Source of the DNA: Haliea sp.
GTDB taxonomy: Bacteria; Pseudomonadota; Gammaproteobacteria; Pseudomonadales; Halieaceae
Assembly (NCBI GenBank): GCA_030730585.1
Contig: JANQUV010000095.1
Span: 1-54,320, forward strand
DNA: 54,320 bases
Direction: 5' to 3'
The notes beneath the pieces are model-generated. The model searched no databases and was not told the origin of the DNA. It was given only the letters and a program-made list of their open reading frames with translations. The position numbers were made by a program, and so were the translations under genes. Positions 17,666 to 28,661 of this stretch are shown in pieces. Every line of letters starts with the position of its first letter. Position 1 is the first letter of the stretch.

Positions 17666-18274
17666 CTAGAGATTCATACCACCGAAAGACATAAAGCCGA
17701 GTGACATCAGCCCCACCGTAATGAAGGTGATGCCAAGGCCCTGCAGCCCATCAGGCACATCGCTGTACTTGAGTTTTTCGCGAATACCCGCCAAGGCGAC
17801 AATAGCCAGTGCCCAGCCAACGCCCGCCCCGGCACCAAACACCACGCTTTCACCGAACGAGTAGTCGCGTTCAACCATAAACAACGCTGCGCCCAGAATC
17901 GCACAGTTTACCGTAATCAACGGCAGGAAAACCCCCAGCGCGTTGTACAGAACAGGGACATACTTATCGAGGAACATCTCCATAATCTGGACGATTGCTG
18001 CAATCACCCCGATGTATGACAGCAACCCGAGAAAGCTCAGATCTACGTCGGGCAGGCCAGCCCACGCCAAGGCACCGTCGGCCAGCAGGTAGTTATAAAT
18101 CAGGTTGTTCACCGGCACGGTTATGGTCAGTACCACGATAACGGCAATGCCGAGGCCTATGGCCGCCTGCACCTTCTTCGATATCGCCAGGAACGTACAC
18201 ATGCCGAGAAAGAACGCCAGCGCCATGTTTTCAATAAACACGGCCCGGATAAACAAGCTCAGATACTGTTCCAT
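17666..18274 (-). CDS. nqrE: Na+-translocating NADH:quinone reductase subunit E
   Basis: An integral membrane subunit (202 residues, about six helices) homologous to NqrD and RnfA, which together hold the intramembrane iron centre. The N-terminus [28 protein letters not shown] carries the conserved Cys. The start abuts the nqrD stop at 18274 (one shared base). Placed between nqrD and nqrF as in other Na+-NQR operons. Confidence 0.97.
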   Translation of the reverse strand: MEQYLSLFIRAVFIENMALAFFLGMCTFLAISKKVQAAIGLGIAVIVVLTITVPVNNLIYNYLLADGALAWAGLPDVDLSFLGLLSYIGVIAAIVQIMEMFLDKYVPVLYNALGVFLPLITVNCAILGAALFMVERDYSFGESVVFGAGAGVGWALAIVALAGIREKLKYSDVPDGLQGLGITFITVGLMSLGFMSFGGMNL

Positions 18275-18936
18275 TACGCGCCCTCCTCGACGGCGGTATG
18301 CTTCGCCATGCGGAAGTCGGGCTGTTCAACCTGCTTTTTGTCGACGCTGCGTAATACCCAGATAAAACCGCCAATCAGGAAGAACGCGCTAGGGGGCAGC
18401 AACAGCAACCCGTTGGGGTTGTACCAGCCGCCATCTGTGACCAGGGGAAACACTTCCATGCCAAACAGCTTGCCCGAGCCAAAAAGCTCACGCACGAATG
18501 CCACTGCCAGCAGCACCACACTGTAACCCAGCCCGTTGCCAATGCCGTCGAAGAAGCTGGGTAGTGGTGGGTTTTTCATCGCAAAGGCTTCGGCACGCCC
18601 CATCACGATGCAATTGGTGATGATGAGGCCGACGAACACAGAGAGCTGCTTGCTGATGTCGTAGGCGACCGCTTTTAATATCTGGTCTACCACGATCACG
18701 AGCGACGCGATAACCGTCATTTGCACGATGATGCGAATGCTGCCCGGGATTTGTTTACGGATTGCCGAGATAAACAGGTTTGAAAATGCCGTCACCAGCG
18801 TCAGCGCAATACACATCACGATAGTGACCTGCAGCGAAGACGTCACCGCCAGTGCAGAGCAGATACCGAGAATTTGCAAGGCAATCGGGTTGTCCTTGAA
18901 AATGGGCGTTACGAGTGTGTCCCTGATGGATAGCAT
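18274..18936 (-). CDS. nqrD: Na+-translocating NADH:quinone reductase subunit D
   Basis: The membrane partner of NqrE, 220 residues, with about six transmembrane segments. [13 protein letters not shown] contains the Cys expected for iron coordination, and [13 protein letters not shown] is a conserved NqrD/RnfE-type motif. Separated from nqrC by one base. Because of the operon and the flanking nqrC/nqrE this is NqrD rather than RnfE. Confidence 0.97.
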   Translation of the reverse strand: MLSIRDTLVTPIFKDNPIALQILGICSALAVTSSLQVTIVMCIALTLVTAFSNLFISAIRKQIPGSIRIIVQMTVIASLVIVVDQILKAVAYDISKQLSVFVGLIITNCIVMGRAEAFAMKNPPLPSFFDGIGNGLGYSVVLLAVAFVRELFGSGKLFGMEVFPLVTDGGWYNPNGLLLLPPSAFFLIGGFIWVLRSVDKKQVEQPDFRMAKHTAVEEGA

Positions 18937-18937
18937 C

Positions 18938-19717
18938 TCAGGCCTCCCCTGCTTTCAGATGGGTAAGAAATGGCGCGTAGCCTTGTTCGCCGAGCCAGAA
19001 ATGCACCATGTTCGTTACCCCGCGACCCGTGAGCGTGGCACCGGAAAGGCCATCAACCCGCCAAGGTGCGTCTGCGCTGCCAGGCTCAACGCTACCCTTG
19101 GCTAGCGACAGTTCCACTTCGCCATCACGATAAACCTGCTTGCCCGGCCACTGTGCCTTCCAGCGTGGGTTGTCAACTTCCCCGCCCAGGCCCGGAGTTT
19201 CACCGTGCTCATAGAACCCCAGCCCGGCGACGGTATTTCCGTCGGCTTCCAGGGCGATAAAACCGTAGAGCGTTGACCAGAGCCCGTAGCCGCGTACCGG
19301 CAAAATCAACTTGTCGATTTCGCCATCCGGGGCTTCAACGAGGTACACCAGGCCATAATGCTCGCGGCTGCCGATGCCAGCAATATCGCCCACCGCGGTC
19401 AAATCGGTGGAGCGCCCGGGATCCTTGGCGGCTTTGATTTGCTCGTAATTCGCCGGGTCGACTGCGTCGGTGAATTCGCCGGTGCGCAGGTCAATCACGC
19501 GAGTTTTCACCTGCGCGAATTGCTCCTCAATTGAGCGCTCCTCGTCCAGCATCCCAGCGGCTGCCAGAATGTTACGCTTGCGATCCAAGGTCTTGTTGGC
19601 TTCCTGCGCAGGCTTCAGCAGCACTGCAGCCGTGGAAACCACAACCGAACAGACGATGCACAGCGAGAAGGCGACCAGCAGGGTTTTACTGATGCCGTCG
19701 TTTTTAGACACGGGCAA
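18938..19717 (-). CDS. nqrC: Na+-translocating NADH:quinone reductase subunit C
   Basis: A single-span subunit with a periplasmic domain carrying covalent FMN. 259 residues: a helix near 10-32 ([20 protein letters not shown]) and the flavinylation motif SGATLT near residue 224, whose second Thr is the expected attachment site for ApbE. It overlaps the nqrB stop by 14 bp. The presence of apbE in the same cluster matches this requirement. Confidence 0.97.
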   Translation of the reverse strand: MPVSKNDGISKTLLVAFSLCIVCSVVVSTAAVLLKPAQEANKTLDRKRNILAAAGMLDEERSIEEQFAQVKTRVIDLRTGEFTDAVDPANYEQIKAAKDPGRSTDLTAVGDIAGIGSREHYGLVYLVEAPDGEIDKLILPVRGYGLWSTLYGFIALEADGNTVAGLGFYEHGETPGLGGEVDNPRWKAQWPGKQVYRDGEVELSLAKGSVEPGSADAPWRVDGLSGATLTGRGVTNMVHFWLGEQGYAPFLTHLKAGEA

Positions 19718-20900
19718 GCCTCCGTTTAATATTTGACTGAATCACAAAGTGGTCCATCAGCGGTGCAAACAAGTTCGCAAACAAGATGGCCAGCATAATG
19801 CCCTCCGGAAATGCGGGGTTTACCACACGAATCAACACGCACATGAAGCCGATAAGTAAGCCGTAGGCGAACTTACCAGTGTTGGTATATGCAGCGGACA
19901 CAGGATCTGTGGCCATAAACATCATGCCGAAGGCAAATCCACCTACCACCAGGTGCCAATAAAAGGGCATGTTGAACATGGGGTTGGTTTCGGAGCCAAT
20001 CAGGTTAAACAGCCCGGACAGTGCGACCATACCTAAAAACACGCCGGCAACAATCCGCCAGGAGGCAATACGCATAATAAGAAGTACAGCGCCGCCAAGC
20101 AGAATCGCCAGTGTTGATGTTTCGCCAATCGACCCGTGCATGTTACCGATGAAGGCCTGCGCCCAGGTCATTTGTTCTTGTAGCGCCGACATGCCACTTG
20201 ACGCCACGATGGACAGTGGAGTGGCCCCCGTGTAGCCATCCACGGCGGTCCACACCGCATCTCCAGACATCTGCGCTGGGTAGGCGAAGTACAGGAAGGC
20301 ACGGCCGGTCAAGGCGGGATTCAGGAAGTTCTTACCAGTACCGCCAAAGACTTCTTTGCCGATAACCACACCGAAGCTAATACCCAATGCCACCTGCCAG
20401 AGGGGCACATCGGGAGGGCAGATAAGCGCAAATAAAATAGAGGTAACGAAGAATCCTTCGTTGACCTCGTGGCCGCGCTTCATGGCAAACAGAACTTCCC
20501 AGAACCCCCCGACAATGAAGGTAGTGGCGTAAATAGGCAGGAAGTACAGTGAGCCGTAGAACAGGCAGTGCCACAGGTTGGAGGCGTCGTAGCCACCAAA
20601 CATTGCGATCAGGCTGCCCCGCCAGCCCTCAACTTGCCCGCCGGTTGTAGCGAGGATGTCATTGGCTTGAAAGCCCAGGTTGTACATGCCGTAAAAAATC
20701 GCCGGGAATGTCGCAAACCATACAGTGATCATGATTCGCTTCAGATCCACGCCGTCACGGACGTGTGCCGTGCTGCGGGTTACCGAAGATGGTGAATAGA
20801 AAATCGTGTCTACGGCTTCGTAAAGTGGGTACCACTGCTTGAAGCGGCCCCCTTCTTCAAAGTGGTGTTCCACACCGTCAAGGATCTTACGCAGTCCCAC
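19704..20900 (-). CDS. nqrB: Na+-translocating NADH:quinone reductase subunit B
   Basis: The main ion-translocating membrane subunit, about ten helices in 398 residues, carrying a second covalent FMN and riboflavin. The motif [10 protein letters not shown] near residues 221-230 contains the flavinylated Thr. [22 protein letters not shown] is close to other NqrB proteins, as is the C-terminal part. It starts 3 bp after the nqrA stop. Confidence 0.97.
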   Translation of the reverse strand: MGLRKILDGVEHHFEEGGRFKQWYPLYEAVDTIFYSPSSVTRSTAHVRDGVDLKRIMITVWFATFPAIFYGMYNLGFQANDILATTGGQVEGWRGSLIAMFGGYDASNLWHCLFYGSLYFLPIYATTFIVGGFWEVLFAMKRGHEVNEGFFVTSILFALICPPDVPLWQVALGISFGVVIGKEVFGGTGKNFLNPALTGRAFLYFAYPAQMSGDAVWTAVDGYTGATPLSIVASSGMSALQEQMTWAQAFIGNMHGSIGETSTLAILLGGAVLLIMRIASWRIVAGVFLGMVALSGLFNLIGSETNPMFNMPFYWHLVVGGFAFGMMFMATDPVSAAYTNTGKFAYGLLIGFMCVLIRVVNPAFPEGIMLAILFANLFAPLMDHFVIQSNIKRRLARV

Positions 20901-20903
20901 GGC

Positions 20904-22250
20904 CTAACCCTCCTTCTCGATGCGTGTCAGGTTGTCCCGCAAAATGGGACCGTATTCGTACTTGCCGGGGCACACATAGGTGCACAGCGCCAGATCTTCC
21001 TCGTCCAGATCCAGGCAGCCCAAGGACTGTGCGGTTTCGGTATCGCCGACAATCAACGCACGCAGCAGGTGCGTGGGCAGATAATCTTGTGGCACCACCG
21101 TCTCATAGGTACCAATGGGAACCATAGCGCGCTGGCTGCCGTTGGTAGAGGTGGTCATGGCCAGGGGCTTCAAGCCAAACAGGCTGCTCAAATAAATACC
21201 CAAATTCGAGTGCCGCTCGGTGCCAGGTGAAAGCCAGCCCATAAAAGCGCGTTGGCGCCCTTCCAGCAATACCGATACTTGATTGTGGTAGCGGCCAAGA
21301 TACGCGGTAGGAGCCTGCACGCGGCGCCCACCGAGGACTGAGCCCGATATGATGCGGTTCTCACCTTCTTTTAACTGACCTGCACACAGCGCCTGCAAAT
21401 CGGCACCTATGCGAGTACGCAGCAGGCGTGGCCGGGTTACTTGAGGGCCCGCCAGAGCAATGACTCGCGAGGTATAGATGGAGCCATCGAGAAACAAACG
21501 GCCAAAAGCAATGACGTCTTGATAGCCAATCGTCCACACCACCTTACTGGCGGTAACGCCCCCTTCAAGAAAGTGGATATGTGTGCCGGCAAGGCCTGCT
21601 GGGTGGGGGCCACCAAACTCGGCCACCTGCAGGTTCTTCGCCTGACCCTGAGGCAAGCTGACGCCCGGTGCGGAGCACAGATAGACCGGGCCTGCGGTCA
21701 GCTTGCTCAGCAAGTCCTGCCCCAAGGCGAACGCTTCGGCCTCGGCGGCTATGATTAGGCTGGGGTCAGCTGCCAATGGGTGTGTGTCGATGGCCGCAAT
21801 AAAGATCGCCGCCGCATCAGAATCCAGCGCGGGAACGCGGCTGAATGGGCGGGTACGCAGTGCAGTCCACTGCCCTGCTTCGTTCAGCTGTTCGCGGATA
21901 GCTTGCGCGTCCAGCGCGCGAGCTTCGCTGGCGCTGTGGGCGGTGAAGCTCTGGGATGCGTCGCCCTCAACGTCGATAACCACGGATTGCAATACACGTC
22001 GTGCACCACGGTTTATTGCCGACACAATACCGCCCGCCGGTGCGGTGTAACGCACGCCAGCCGTCTTCTTGTCGGTGAATAAAAGCTGCCCCGCCTTCAC
22101 TCGGTCGCCTTCGGCGACCTCCATGGTGGGTTTCATGCCCACGTAGTCAGGGCCTACCAAGGCTACAGCGCGTGCTGGAGGAGCTTCTTCAATAGTTTGC
22201 TGGGGAGCGCCCTGGATGGGAAGATCCATGCCCCGCTTGATCTTGATCAT
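20904..22250 (-). CDS. nqrA: Na+-translocating NADH:quinone reductase subunit A
   Basis: A cytoplasmic, quinone-associated subunit, first gene of the operon, 448 residues. The N-terminus [16 protein letters not shown] and the biotinyl-lipoyl-like segment [14 protein letters not shown] are typical, as is the late [13 protein letters not shown] motif. The ATG at 22250 has only a weak AGG element in front. About 240 bp of noncoding DNA with a TATAAT element separates it from gap, so the operon probably has its own promoter and a leader of roughly 150 nt. Confidence 0.97.
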   Translation of the reverse strand: MIKIKRGMDLPIQGAPQQTIEEAPPARAVALVGPDYVGMKPTMEVAEGDRVKAGQLLFTDKKTAGVRYTAPAGGIVSAINRGARRVLQSVVIDVEGDASQSFTAHSASEARALDAQAIREQLNEAGQWTALRTRPFSRVPALDSDAAAIFIAAIDTHPLAADPSLIIAAEAEAFALGQDLLSKLTAGPVYLCSAPGVSLPQGQAKNLQVAEFGGPHPAGLAGTHIHFLEGGVTASKVVWTIGYQDVIAFGRLFLDGSIYTSRVIALAGPQVTRPRLLRTRIGADLQALCAGQLKEGENRIISGSVLGGRRVQAPTAYLGRYHNQVSVLLEGRQRAFMGWLSPGTERHSNLGIYLSSLFGLKPLAMTTSTNGSQRAMVPIGTYETVVPQDYLPTHLLRALIVGDTETAQSLGCLDLDEEDLALCTYVCPGKYEYGPILRDNLTRIEKEG

Positions 22251-22404
22251 ACGATCTGCCTACAGGTTCGTCAGTATTTGTGGCGGCCAGAGCCGAACCG
22301 CGGAGCGAAAACCCCACTGTTGGCAGAGGTCAGACATATACGCTTCGGCGCACACCGCAAGGCGCGGATAACTGCACGTAGCCACCCGAACCCGAGCCGC
22401 GCGC

Positions 22405-22410
22405 ATTATA
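22405..22410 (-). promoter_or_regulatory. Putative -10 element of the nqr operon
   Basis: A perfect TATAAT on the minus strand, about 155 bp upstream of the nqrA ATG, in the 243-bp gap between gap and nqrA. No good -35 lies at 17 bp (GGCGTT); a TTGACG occurs too close, at 11 bp. The rest of the gap holds only a short unconvincing minus-strand frame and no clear riboswitch or terminator. Confidence 0.4.
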
Positions 22411-22493
22411 ACGGAAGCTCTCGTCAAAACGCCACTGTGAAGAGGCCTGCGAACAGCATAATGGCTCATACTAGCGGCTCTGCGCCATGGGCC

Positions 22494-23963
22494 TCAAGAA
22501 TCCTTGGGGTAGCGAGCGTAACGGATACCGGCGACCTGCTCGAGTATGCGATACACCTGGCAACTATAGCCAAACTCATTGTCATACCAGAGGTACAGCA
22601 CTGCTTGAGTACCGTTAACGATGGTCGCCTGCGCATCAAAGATACAAGCGTGCCGAGACCCTACGAAGTCACTGGACACCACTTCCGGAGAATTTGAATA
22701 ATCAATCTGCTTACGCATACCCGAGTGCAGGGCCATATGCCGCATATAGTCGTTAACGTCATCCTTGGTCGTTGCACGGCTCAAGGTCAGGTTGAGAATC
22801 GCCATAGACACATTAGGGATGGGCACGCGGATGGCGTTGCCAGTTAATTTGCCCGCGAGCTGCGGCAAGACTTTAGACACCGCCTTGGCCGCCCCGGTTT
22901 CGGTGATGACCATGTTCAGAGGAGCGCTGCGCCCGCGGCGGTCGGCCTTGTGGTAGTTGTCGATCAGGTTTTGGTCATTGGTATATGCATGCACGGTTTC
23001 GACGTGCCCACTAATAATGCCGTAGCGGTCGTCCATAGCCTTCAACGGCGGCACGATCGCGTTGGTGGTACAGGAGGCGGCAGAAATAATGGTGTCTGCT
23101 GCATCAATAATGTCGTTATTGATACCCGCAACGACGTTTTTCATGTCGCCCTTGCCGGGTGCGGTTAAAATAACCTTCGCCACGCCTTTGGATTTCAGGT
23201 GCCGGGACAGGCCTTCCTGGTCGCGCCAAACACCGGTGTTGTCGACCACTATGGCGTTGTTGATGCCGTGCTCTGTGTAGTCAATGCTGTCTGGTGAGTC
23301 GGCGTAAATGACTTTGACTTCGTTGCCGTTGGCAACAAAAGATTGCCGCTCCTCATCGACCCGAATAGTCCCATCAAAGGCCCCATGGACAGAGTCGCGG
23401 CGCAGCAAGCTGGCGCGTTTCACCAAGTCGTCTGGCGCTGAGCCCTTGCGTACAACCACGGCACGTAAGCGCAGAGACTCGCCACCGTCGGTTTTATCAA
23501 TCAAGATGCGCGCCATCAAGCGCCCGATGCGCCCAAACCCGTAGAGCACCACGTCGACGGGGCCACTGCCGGGGGCTGACTGCTTGCCTACCAGGTCAGC
23601 CACTTCAAGCTTGACGTAATCGTCAATACTGAGGCCTGCGCCTTCGCCTTTATCGTAGTACTGTACCGCTAAACGGCCAATATCAATATGTGCCGGCCCC
23701 AGATCCAAGGCGGAAAGTGACTTGATCACCGGGAAGGTTTCGAACTCAGAGAGTTCATTTTCCTCTACTTGGCGGACGTAGCGGTGATCTTTCATGATTT
23801 GCGTGACAGACCGATTGACGAGTGATTTGCCGTAGATATAGCACTTCACATTTTTCCGCCGGGAAAGCTCCCCTACCATGGGGATCATGCCTTCTGCGAG
23901 CGCTTCGCGCTCTTTCCAGTCTTTGAAGTAGTCGTCGGGACGCTCTCGCTTGCGTTCGTTCAC
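22494..23963 (-). CDS. gap: Glyceraldehyde-3-phosphate dehydrogenase, long form with N-terminal extension
   Basis: Oxidises glyceraldehyde 3-phosphate to 1,3-bisphosphoglycerate with NAD(P). The dehydrogenase proper begins around residue 136 (VVLYGFGRIGR, Rossmann fold) and has the catalytic Cys298 in SAASCTTNAI and the C-terminal WYDNEFGYS motif. The first ~135 residues are an extra domain absent from ordinary ~330-residue GAPDHs: charged helix (KRERPDDYFKDWKERE), then GKSLVNRSVTQIMKDHR. Long GAPDHs beside mfd occur in Pseudomonas relatives; the role of the extension is not known to me. It is divergent from mfd. Confidence 0.95.
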   Translation of the reverse strand: MNERKRERPDDYFKDWKEREALAEGMIPMVGELSRRKNVKCYIYGKSLVNRSVTQIMKDHRYVRQVEENELSEFETFPVIKSLSALDLGPAHIDIGRLAVQYYDKGEGAGLSIDDYVKLEVADLVGKQSAPGSGPVDVVLYGFGRIGRLMARILIDKTDGGESLRLRAVVVRKGSAPDDLVKRASLLRRDSVHGAFDGTIRVDEERQSFVANGNEVKVIYADSPDSIDYTEHGINNAIVVDNTGVWRDQEGLSRHLKSKGVAKVILTAPGKGDMKNVVAGINNDIIDAADTIISAASCTTNAIVPPLKAMDDRYGIISGHVETVHAYTNDQNLIDNYHKADRRGRSAPLNMVITETGAAKAVSKVLPQLAGKLTGNAIRVPIPNVSMAILNLTLSRATTKDDVNDYMRHMALHSGMRKQIDYSNSPEVVSSDFVGSRHACIFDAQATIVNGTQAVLYLWYDNEFGYSCQVYRILEQVAGIRYARYPKDS

Positions 23964-24013
23964 TCGTCTGTCACCTGTGTGATTGGGGGGAAGCAGGGCT
24001 GCAACGGGCGCGT

Positions 24014-24042
24014 ATTATCCCGCTGAGCCCGGGCAAGGGCAA
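24014..24042 (-). promoter_or_regulatory. Putative gap promoter
   Basis: On the minus strand TTGCCC (24037-24042), 17 bp, then GATAAT (24014-24019), about 50 bp upstream of the gap start. The spacing is ideal and the hexamers are moderately good. Confidence 0.5.
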
Positions 24043-24111
24043 GGCACAGTGGTACTTTTCACCCAGCGCTTTACAATAACCATCTCTTTCGCCGTGAAAC
24101 ACCGAGCCCTC

Positions 24112-27100
24112 ATGTACGCATCCCTGCTTGCCAGCACCCCCTGGCCCGCTAAATCTGGAACTCGCACCTCCATTGGCCCCTTCCACGGCTGCGCGGAAGC
24201 GCGCTGTATTGCTGAGCTGGCAAGGCCTGACGTGTTGTTACTGGTAATCACTGCCGACACCAGCTCTGCGCTGGCTCTTGAGCGTGAGCTACCCTTTTTT
24301 CTTGCCAGCGATATCGATATTCTCGCGTTTCCGGACTGGGAAACACTGCCCTACGACACATTCTCACCCCATCAGGATATCGTTTCCGAGCGCCTGGAGA
24401 CGCTTTACCGGCTGCCCAGCGTCAGCGCCGGTATTCTGGTTGTGCCCATCTCCACCCTGATGCACCGGCTCCCCCCTGTGCATTATGTTGCAGGTTCCAG
24501 CCTGATTTTGGAGCCCGGGCAAGTATTGGACCGTGAGTCTTTTCGGCGGAACCTGGAACGCAATGGCTACCGTAACGTAGAGACCGTCTATGAACACGGT
24601 GAGTTTGCCTTACGCGGTTCGCTGCTGGACATTTTCCCAATGGGCAGCGAACTGCCCTTTCGCGTCGACTTACTCGACGATGAAGTCGATAGTTTGCGTA
24701 CGTTTAGCCCCGAGACCCAACGCACCCTGGAAAAAGTCGCCTCTATCAACCTGCTTCCTGCCCGAGAATACCCACTCAATTCAGCGGCTATAGAGCGCTT
24801 CCGCCTCAATTGGTACGAAGCCTTTGACATCGTTGACCACGACGCCTGCCCGACCTATCGCGATGTGAGCGCTGGCCGCGCGCCGGGTGGCTGCGAATAC
24901 TATTTGCCGCTGTTTTTCGAAAGCTGCGCCACTTTGTTTGATTATCTGCCGGCCGGCACGCCGGTCATTGCCATCGGCGACCACTACCGTGCCGCCCAGC
25001 GCTTCTGGGAGGATGCCCATCACCGCTTCACCGAATATGGTGTGGATCCGCGCCGACCGCTACTTCCTCCTGCACGCTGCTTCACCCCGGTTGAAGAACT
25101 TTATCAGTGCCTGGGGAAATGCCCGGTACTGGAACTGCGGCGCAACCCGGATGCTCCGGTGCACGTATCCAGCCCATCACAACCGGTGCCAGAATTAACC
25201 ACGCAAGGCACGCGCCAGACACCCGCCGAGCGACTTCAGCATTTCATGCAACAGCACCAGGCCCCATTGCTATTATGCGCGGAATCTGCAGGCCGCCGTG
25301 AGATGCTGCTGGAGAACCTCGCTGACCATGGCTTGGCACCACCCGAGGTGGTCAACTGGGCAGACTTTCTTGCCTCGGGGCTGCGCTTCGCTATCAGCAC
25401 TGCGCCCATCGACCGCGGTATGTATTTTGGTGCTGACGCCCCCACCCTGATTTGTGAGGCGCAACTCTTCGGTAATCGCGTCGCCCAGCGGCGGCGGCGC
25501 AGCAAGGCTGAGGATGTCAGTGCGCAGAACGTCTTCCGCGACATCAATGAATTGCGTGAAGGCGTGGCAGTGGTCCATCTGGAACATGGTGTGGGGCGTT
25601 ACCTCGGGCTGCAAACCCTTGAAGTTGATGGTGCCGATAACGAGTTTCTGATGTTGGAATATGCGCAGGGCAGCAAGCTCTACGTGCCCGTTGCATCATT
25701 GCACCTGGTAAGCCGCTATGCCGGCAGCGATCCGGACCTTGCGCCATTGCACAAGCTAGGTTCCGAGCAGTGGGAGAAGGCACGCCGTAAAGCCACGGAA
25801 AGAGCCAGTGACGTAGCGGCCCAACTGCTGGATGTGTATGCCCGGCGTGAAGCCCGGCAGGGTTTCAGCTTTGAGTTTCCCGCGCTGGAGTATGAGCAGT
25901 TCGCCGCCAGTTTTCCGTTTGAAGAAACCGCAGACCAGGCCACCGCAATTGAAGCTGTAATAGCCGATATGACTGCCACACGCGTGATGGACCGCTTGGT
26001 TTGCGGCGATGTTGGTTTTGGCAAAACCGAAGTGGCGATGCGTGCTGCCTTTATCGCTGCACGCAACGGCAAGCAAGTCGCGGTTTTGGTGCCCACCACC
26101 CTGCTCGCGCAGCAGCATCACAATTCATTTGCCGATCGTTTTGCCGGCTGGCCGGTCACGGTCGACGTCGTATCACGCTTCAAAAGCGGCAAGGACCTTG
26201 GCGGCGTTTTGCAGCGAGTCGCCGACGGCGACATTGATATTCTGGTGGGGACGCACAAACTGCTGTCCAGCGACTTCCGGTTCCACGATCTGGGGCTGCT
26301 GATTATCGATGAAGAACATCGCTTTGGCGTCAAGCAGAAAGAGGCAATCAAGGCGTTGCGCGCGGAAGTGGACATTCTTACGCTCACCGCCACCCCGATT
26401 CCCCGTACGCTGAATATGGCACTCGGCGGCATGCGTGACCTCTCGGTAATTGCCACACCGCCCGCGCGGCGCCTGTCTATTAAAACCTTCGTGCGCGAAC
26501 ATAACGTTGCGCTAATTCGCGAGGCCGTATTGCGTGAAACCTTGCGCGGTGGACAGGTGTATTACCTGCACAACGAGGTAAAGAGCATCGAAGAAGCTGG
26601 GCGTAAACTGCGTGAGCTGTTGCCAGACCTGTCGATTGGTATTGCCCACGGACAAATGCGCGAGGCGCAGCTGGAACAGGTCATGTCAGCCTTTTATCAC
26701 CAGCGGCACCACATTCTGCTGTGCACCACCATTATTGAAACGGGCATTGACGTGCCTACCGCCAATACCATTATTATCGAGCGGGCTGACAAATTTGGGC
26801 TCGCGCAGCTGCATCAACTGCGCGGGCGCGTGGGCCGCTCGCACCATCAGGCCTACGCGTATCTGTTGTGCCCGCCGCGCTCCGTAATCACCCCTGATGC
26901 CGAGAAACGCCTCGAAGCCATCGAAGCAGCGGGCGACCTTGGCGCCGGCTATTTGCTAGCTACTCACGACCTCGAAATCCGCGGCGCCGGCGAGCTGCTG
27001 GGAGATGAACAGAGCGGCCAGATACACAGCGTAGGCTTTGCTCTGTATATGCGTATGCTCGAACGCGCTGTCGCCGCACTGCGCCGAGGAGAGATTCCCA

Positions 27101-27579
27101 ATGCTGACGCGCCCCTGGATGCCGGCACAGAAATCAATTTGCACGTTCCTGCACTCATCCCTGCAGATTACCTGCCCGATATCAATACACGCTTGATTCT
27201 CTACAAGCGCATTGCGGCAGCTCAGAACGAAAAGAGTTTGCGTGACATACAGGTGGAGATGATTGACCGCTTCGGTTTGCTGCCGCAGCAAGTGAAAAAC
27301 CTGGCTCAGGTTGCACGCCTGCGCATTCGCGCAGACCAGCTGGGTATTGCAGGCATTGAGGTTGGCCCCGGCGGTGGTAACATCGACTTCAGGGAGTCCA
27401 CCCGGGTTAACCCCTTGAGTTTGGTGAAACTGGTGCAGTCGGACCCGAAGGGTTACCAGCTCGCCGGTGCTATGCGTTTGCGCTTCAAGCGCAGCTTGGA
27501 AACCCCGGAACAACGCCAGCAATTCGCTGATCAACTGCTGGACACTTTTGCCGCCGACGCTACGGAAAACGCCGCCTGA
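24112..27579 (+). CDS. mfd: Transcription-repair coupling factor
   Basis: An ATP-dependent translocase that removes stalled RNA polymerase and recruits UvrA. 1155 residues, matching the family. The UvrB-like N-terminal region includes FPDWETLPYD; the RNA polymerase-interaction domain is near residues 490-560 (VVHLEHGVGRYLGL). The RecG-like motor has GDVGFGKTEVA, IIDEEHRFGVKQ, TATPIPRTL and IETGIDVPTANT, followed by a C-terminal TRCF domain. I start at ATG 24112 (MYASLLAS); the open frame from 23983 has no family similarity. The next gene starts within the stop codon (TGATG). Confidence 0.97.
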   Translation: MYASLLASTPWPAKSGTRTSIGPFHGCAEARCIAELARPDVLLLVITADTSSALALERELPFFLASDIDILAFPDWETLPYDTFSPHQDIVSERLETLYRLPSVSAGILVVPISTLMHRLPPVHYVAGSSLILEPGQVLDRESFRRNLERNGYRNVETVYEHGEFALRGSLLDIFPMGSELPFRVDLLDDEVDSLRTFSPETQRTLEKVASINLLPAREYPLNSAAIERFRLNWYEAFDIVDHDACPTYRDVSAGRAPGGCEYYLPLFFESCATLFDYLPAGTPVIAIGDHYRAAQRFWEDAHHRFTEYGVDPRRPLLPPARCFTPVEELYQCLGKCPVLELRRNPDAPVHVSSPSQPVPELTTQGTRQTPAERLQHFMQQHQAPLLLCAESAGRREMLLENLADHGLAPPEVVNWADFLASGLRFAISTAPIDRGMYFGADAPTLICEAQLFGNRVAQRRRRSKAEDVSAQNVFRDINELREGVAVVHLEHGVGRYLGLQTLEVDGADNEFLMLEYAQGSKLYVPVASLHLVSRYAGSDPDLAPLHKLGSEQWEKARRKATERASDVAAQLLDVYARREARQGFSFEFPALEYEQFAASFPFEETADQATAIEAVIADMTATRVMDRLVCGDVGFGKTEVAMRAAFIAARNGKQVAVLVPTTLLAQQHHNSFADRFAGWPVTVDVVSRFKSGKDLGGVLQRVADGDIDILVGTHKLLSSDFRFHDLGLLIIDEEHRFGVKQKEAIKALRAEVDILTLTATPIPRTLNMALGGMRDLSVIATPPARRLSIKTFVREHNVALIREAVLRETLRGGQVYYLHNEVKSIEEAGRKLRELLPDLSIGIAHGQMREAQLEQVMSAFYHQRHHILLCTTIIETGIDVPTANTIIIERADKFGLAQLHQLRGRVGRSHHQAYAYLLCPPRSVITPDAEKRLEAIEAAGDLGAGYLLATHDLEIRGAGELLGDEQSGQIHSVGFALYMRMLERAVAALRRGEIPNADAPLDAGTEINLHVPALIPADYLPDINTRLILYKRIAAAQNEKSLRDIQVEMIDRFGLLPQQVKNLAQVARLRIRADQLGIAGIEVGPGGGNIDFRESTRVNPLSLVKLVQSDPKGYQLAGAMRLRFKRSLETPEQRQQFADQLLDTFAADATENAA

Positions 27580-28661
27580 TGACTCTGCCCCTGAATCGAC
27601 CGCTCATCGCCCTGCTGGCACTTGCGCTCCCCGCTCTGCCGTTGCAAGCGCAAGAACAACGTTGGTATCAGGTCGAGGTACTGGTAGTTGCGCATACCAG
27701 CCCAGCCGCTGCGCGCGCCGAACGTTGGCCACCGCTGCCGACGCTCGCGTATCCCGATAAGGTTCGTTTCTTACTCGACCCCACAAGATTGCAGGCGAAT
27801 TTCAGCGCACAGCCTGATGCGCTGTACAGCGACGTTGATGCGCACGGTAAGCAATTTATTCACTTGGGGGCTGCAGCAGCCCCCAATTCTATGGCAGCCG
27901 CGCCGCTGCCGAGCGAGCCTGCGAGCCAAAGCGCGGTGGACCTAGAGCCTGCCAGCCAGGTGCAGACCGAAGAGACGGAAGAACCTCAGCGGTTACCCAC
28001 ACCGTTTATGCTGCTCCCGGCGCAAAGCCGTGAATTTCAGGGCAAAGCGGCCTATATGGAGCGTAACGGGCCCTATCGAATACTGTTCCATGAGGTGTGG
28101 TGGCAGCCCGTCGAGGGCGCGCGAACCTCGCTACCAATCGTGCTCGACACATCCGGTGACGAACAGGCTTACCCGGTGCTACAGGGCACCATCAAGCTGC
28201 ACCGCTCGCGCTTTCTGCATGTTGATACGCAGCTGTGGTTGAATACCGATGGCAGCTATTTACCGGGGAGTTGGCGCATGCCGGCGCCACCGTTGGCGCC
28301 GGTGTCTTTGGAGATTGTCGCCGCGCCCGCACCTGATCCCGGGCTGTTGCCGCCCCCCGCGCCGGCAGATGCGCTTTACAGCAGTGAGGATGAGTCGCTT
28401 CTCGAAGAAGCAGCGCTGGATTCAGGAATGGATATGCCGCCATCCTACCCCTATCGACATGCCGTGCTCCTGCAGCAGAAAAAGCGCATGCGTTCCAACG
28501 AAGTGCACTATATTGACCATCCGCTGCTGGGCATGGTTATCAAGGTGACGCCATTAGAGCCCGAAGCACTGCAGGCAGCCGACTACGACCAGGCCGTGCT
28601 GGACCTTATTTCGGGCCCCACGTCGACAAGCGCGGAAGCAGCTCGCCAAGAAGGTTTCTGA
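27579..28661 (+). CDS. csiV: CsiV family protein, exported
   Basis: CsiV is known in Vibrio cholerae as a periplasmic partner that stabilises the peptidoglycan synthase activator LpoA; this assignment rests on general family resemblance and position after mfd. 360 residues with a cleavable signal peptide (LIALLALALPALPLQAQ), then RWYQVEVLVVAH. A Pro/Ala/Glu-rich linker lies near 105-140, followed by a conserved domain including GPYRILFHEVWWQPV and HRSRFLHVDTQLWL. It is translationally coupled to mfd. Its last 56 bp overlap the convergent phosphorylase gene. Confidence 0.85.
   Translation: MTLPLNRPLIALLALALPALPLQAQEQRWYQVEVLVVAHTSPAAARAERWPPLPTLAYPDKVRFLLDPTRLQANFSAQPDALYSDVDAHGKQFIHLGAAAAPNSMAAAPLPSEPASQSAVDLEPASQVQTEETEEPQRLPTPFMLLPAQSREFQGKAAYMERNGPYRILFHEVWWQPVEGARTSLPIVLDTSGDEQAYPVLQGTIKLHRSRFLHVDTQLWLNTDGSYLPGSWRMPAPPLAPVSLEIVAAPAPDPGLLPPPAPADALYSSEDESLLEEAALDSGMDMPPSYPYRHAVLLQQKKRMRSNEVHYIDHPLLGMVIKVTPLEPEALQAADYDQAVLDLISGPTSTSAEAARQEGF

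Noticed and set aside
22260-22469. 69-codon minus-strand frame in front of nqrA
   Set aside because: Composition is like random GC-rich noncoding DNA, there is no recognisable motif, and it spans the likely nqr promoter.
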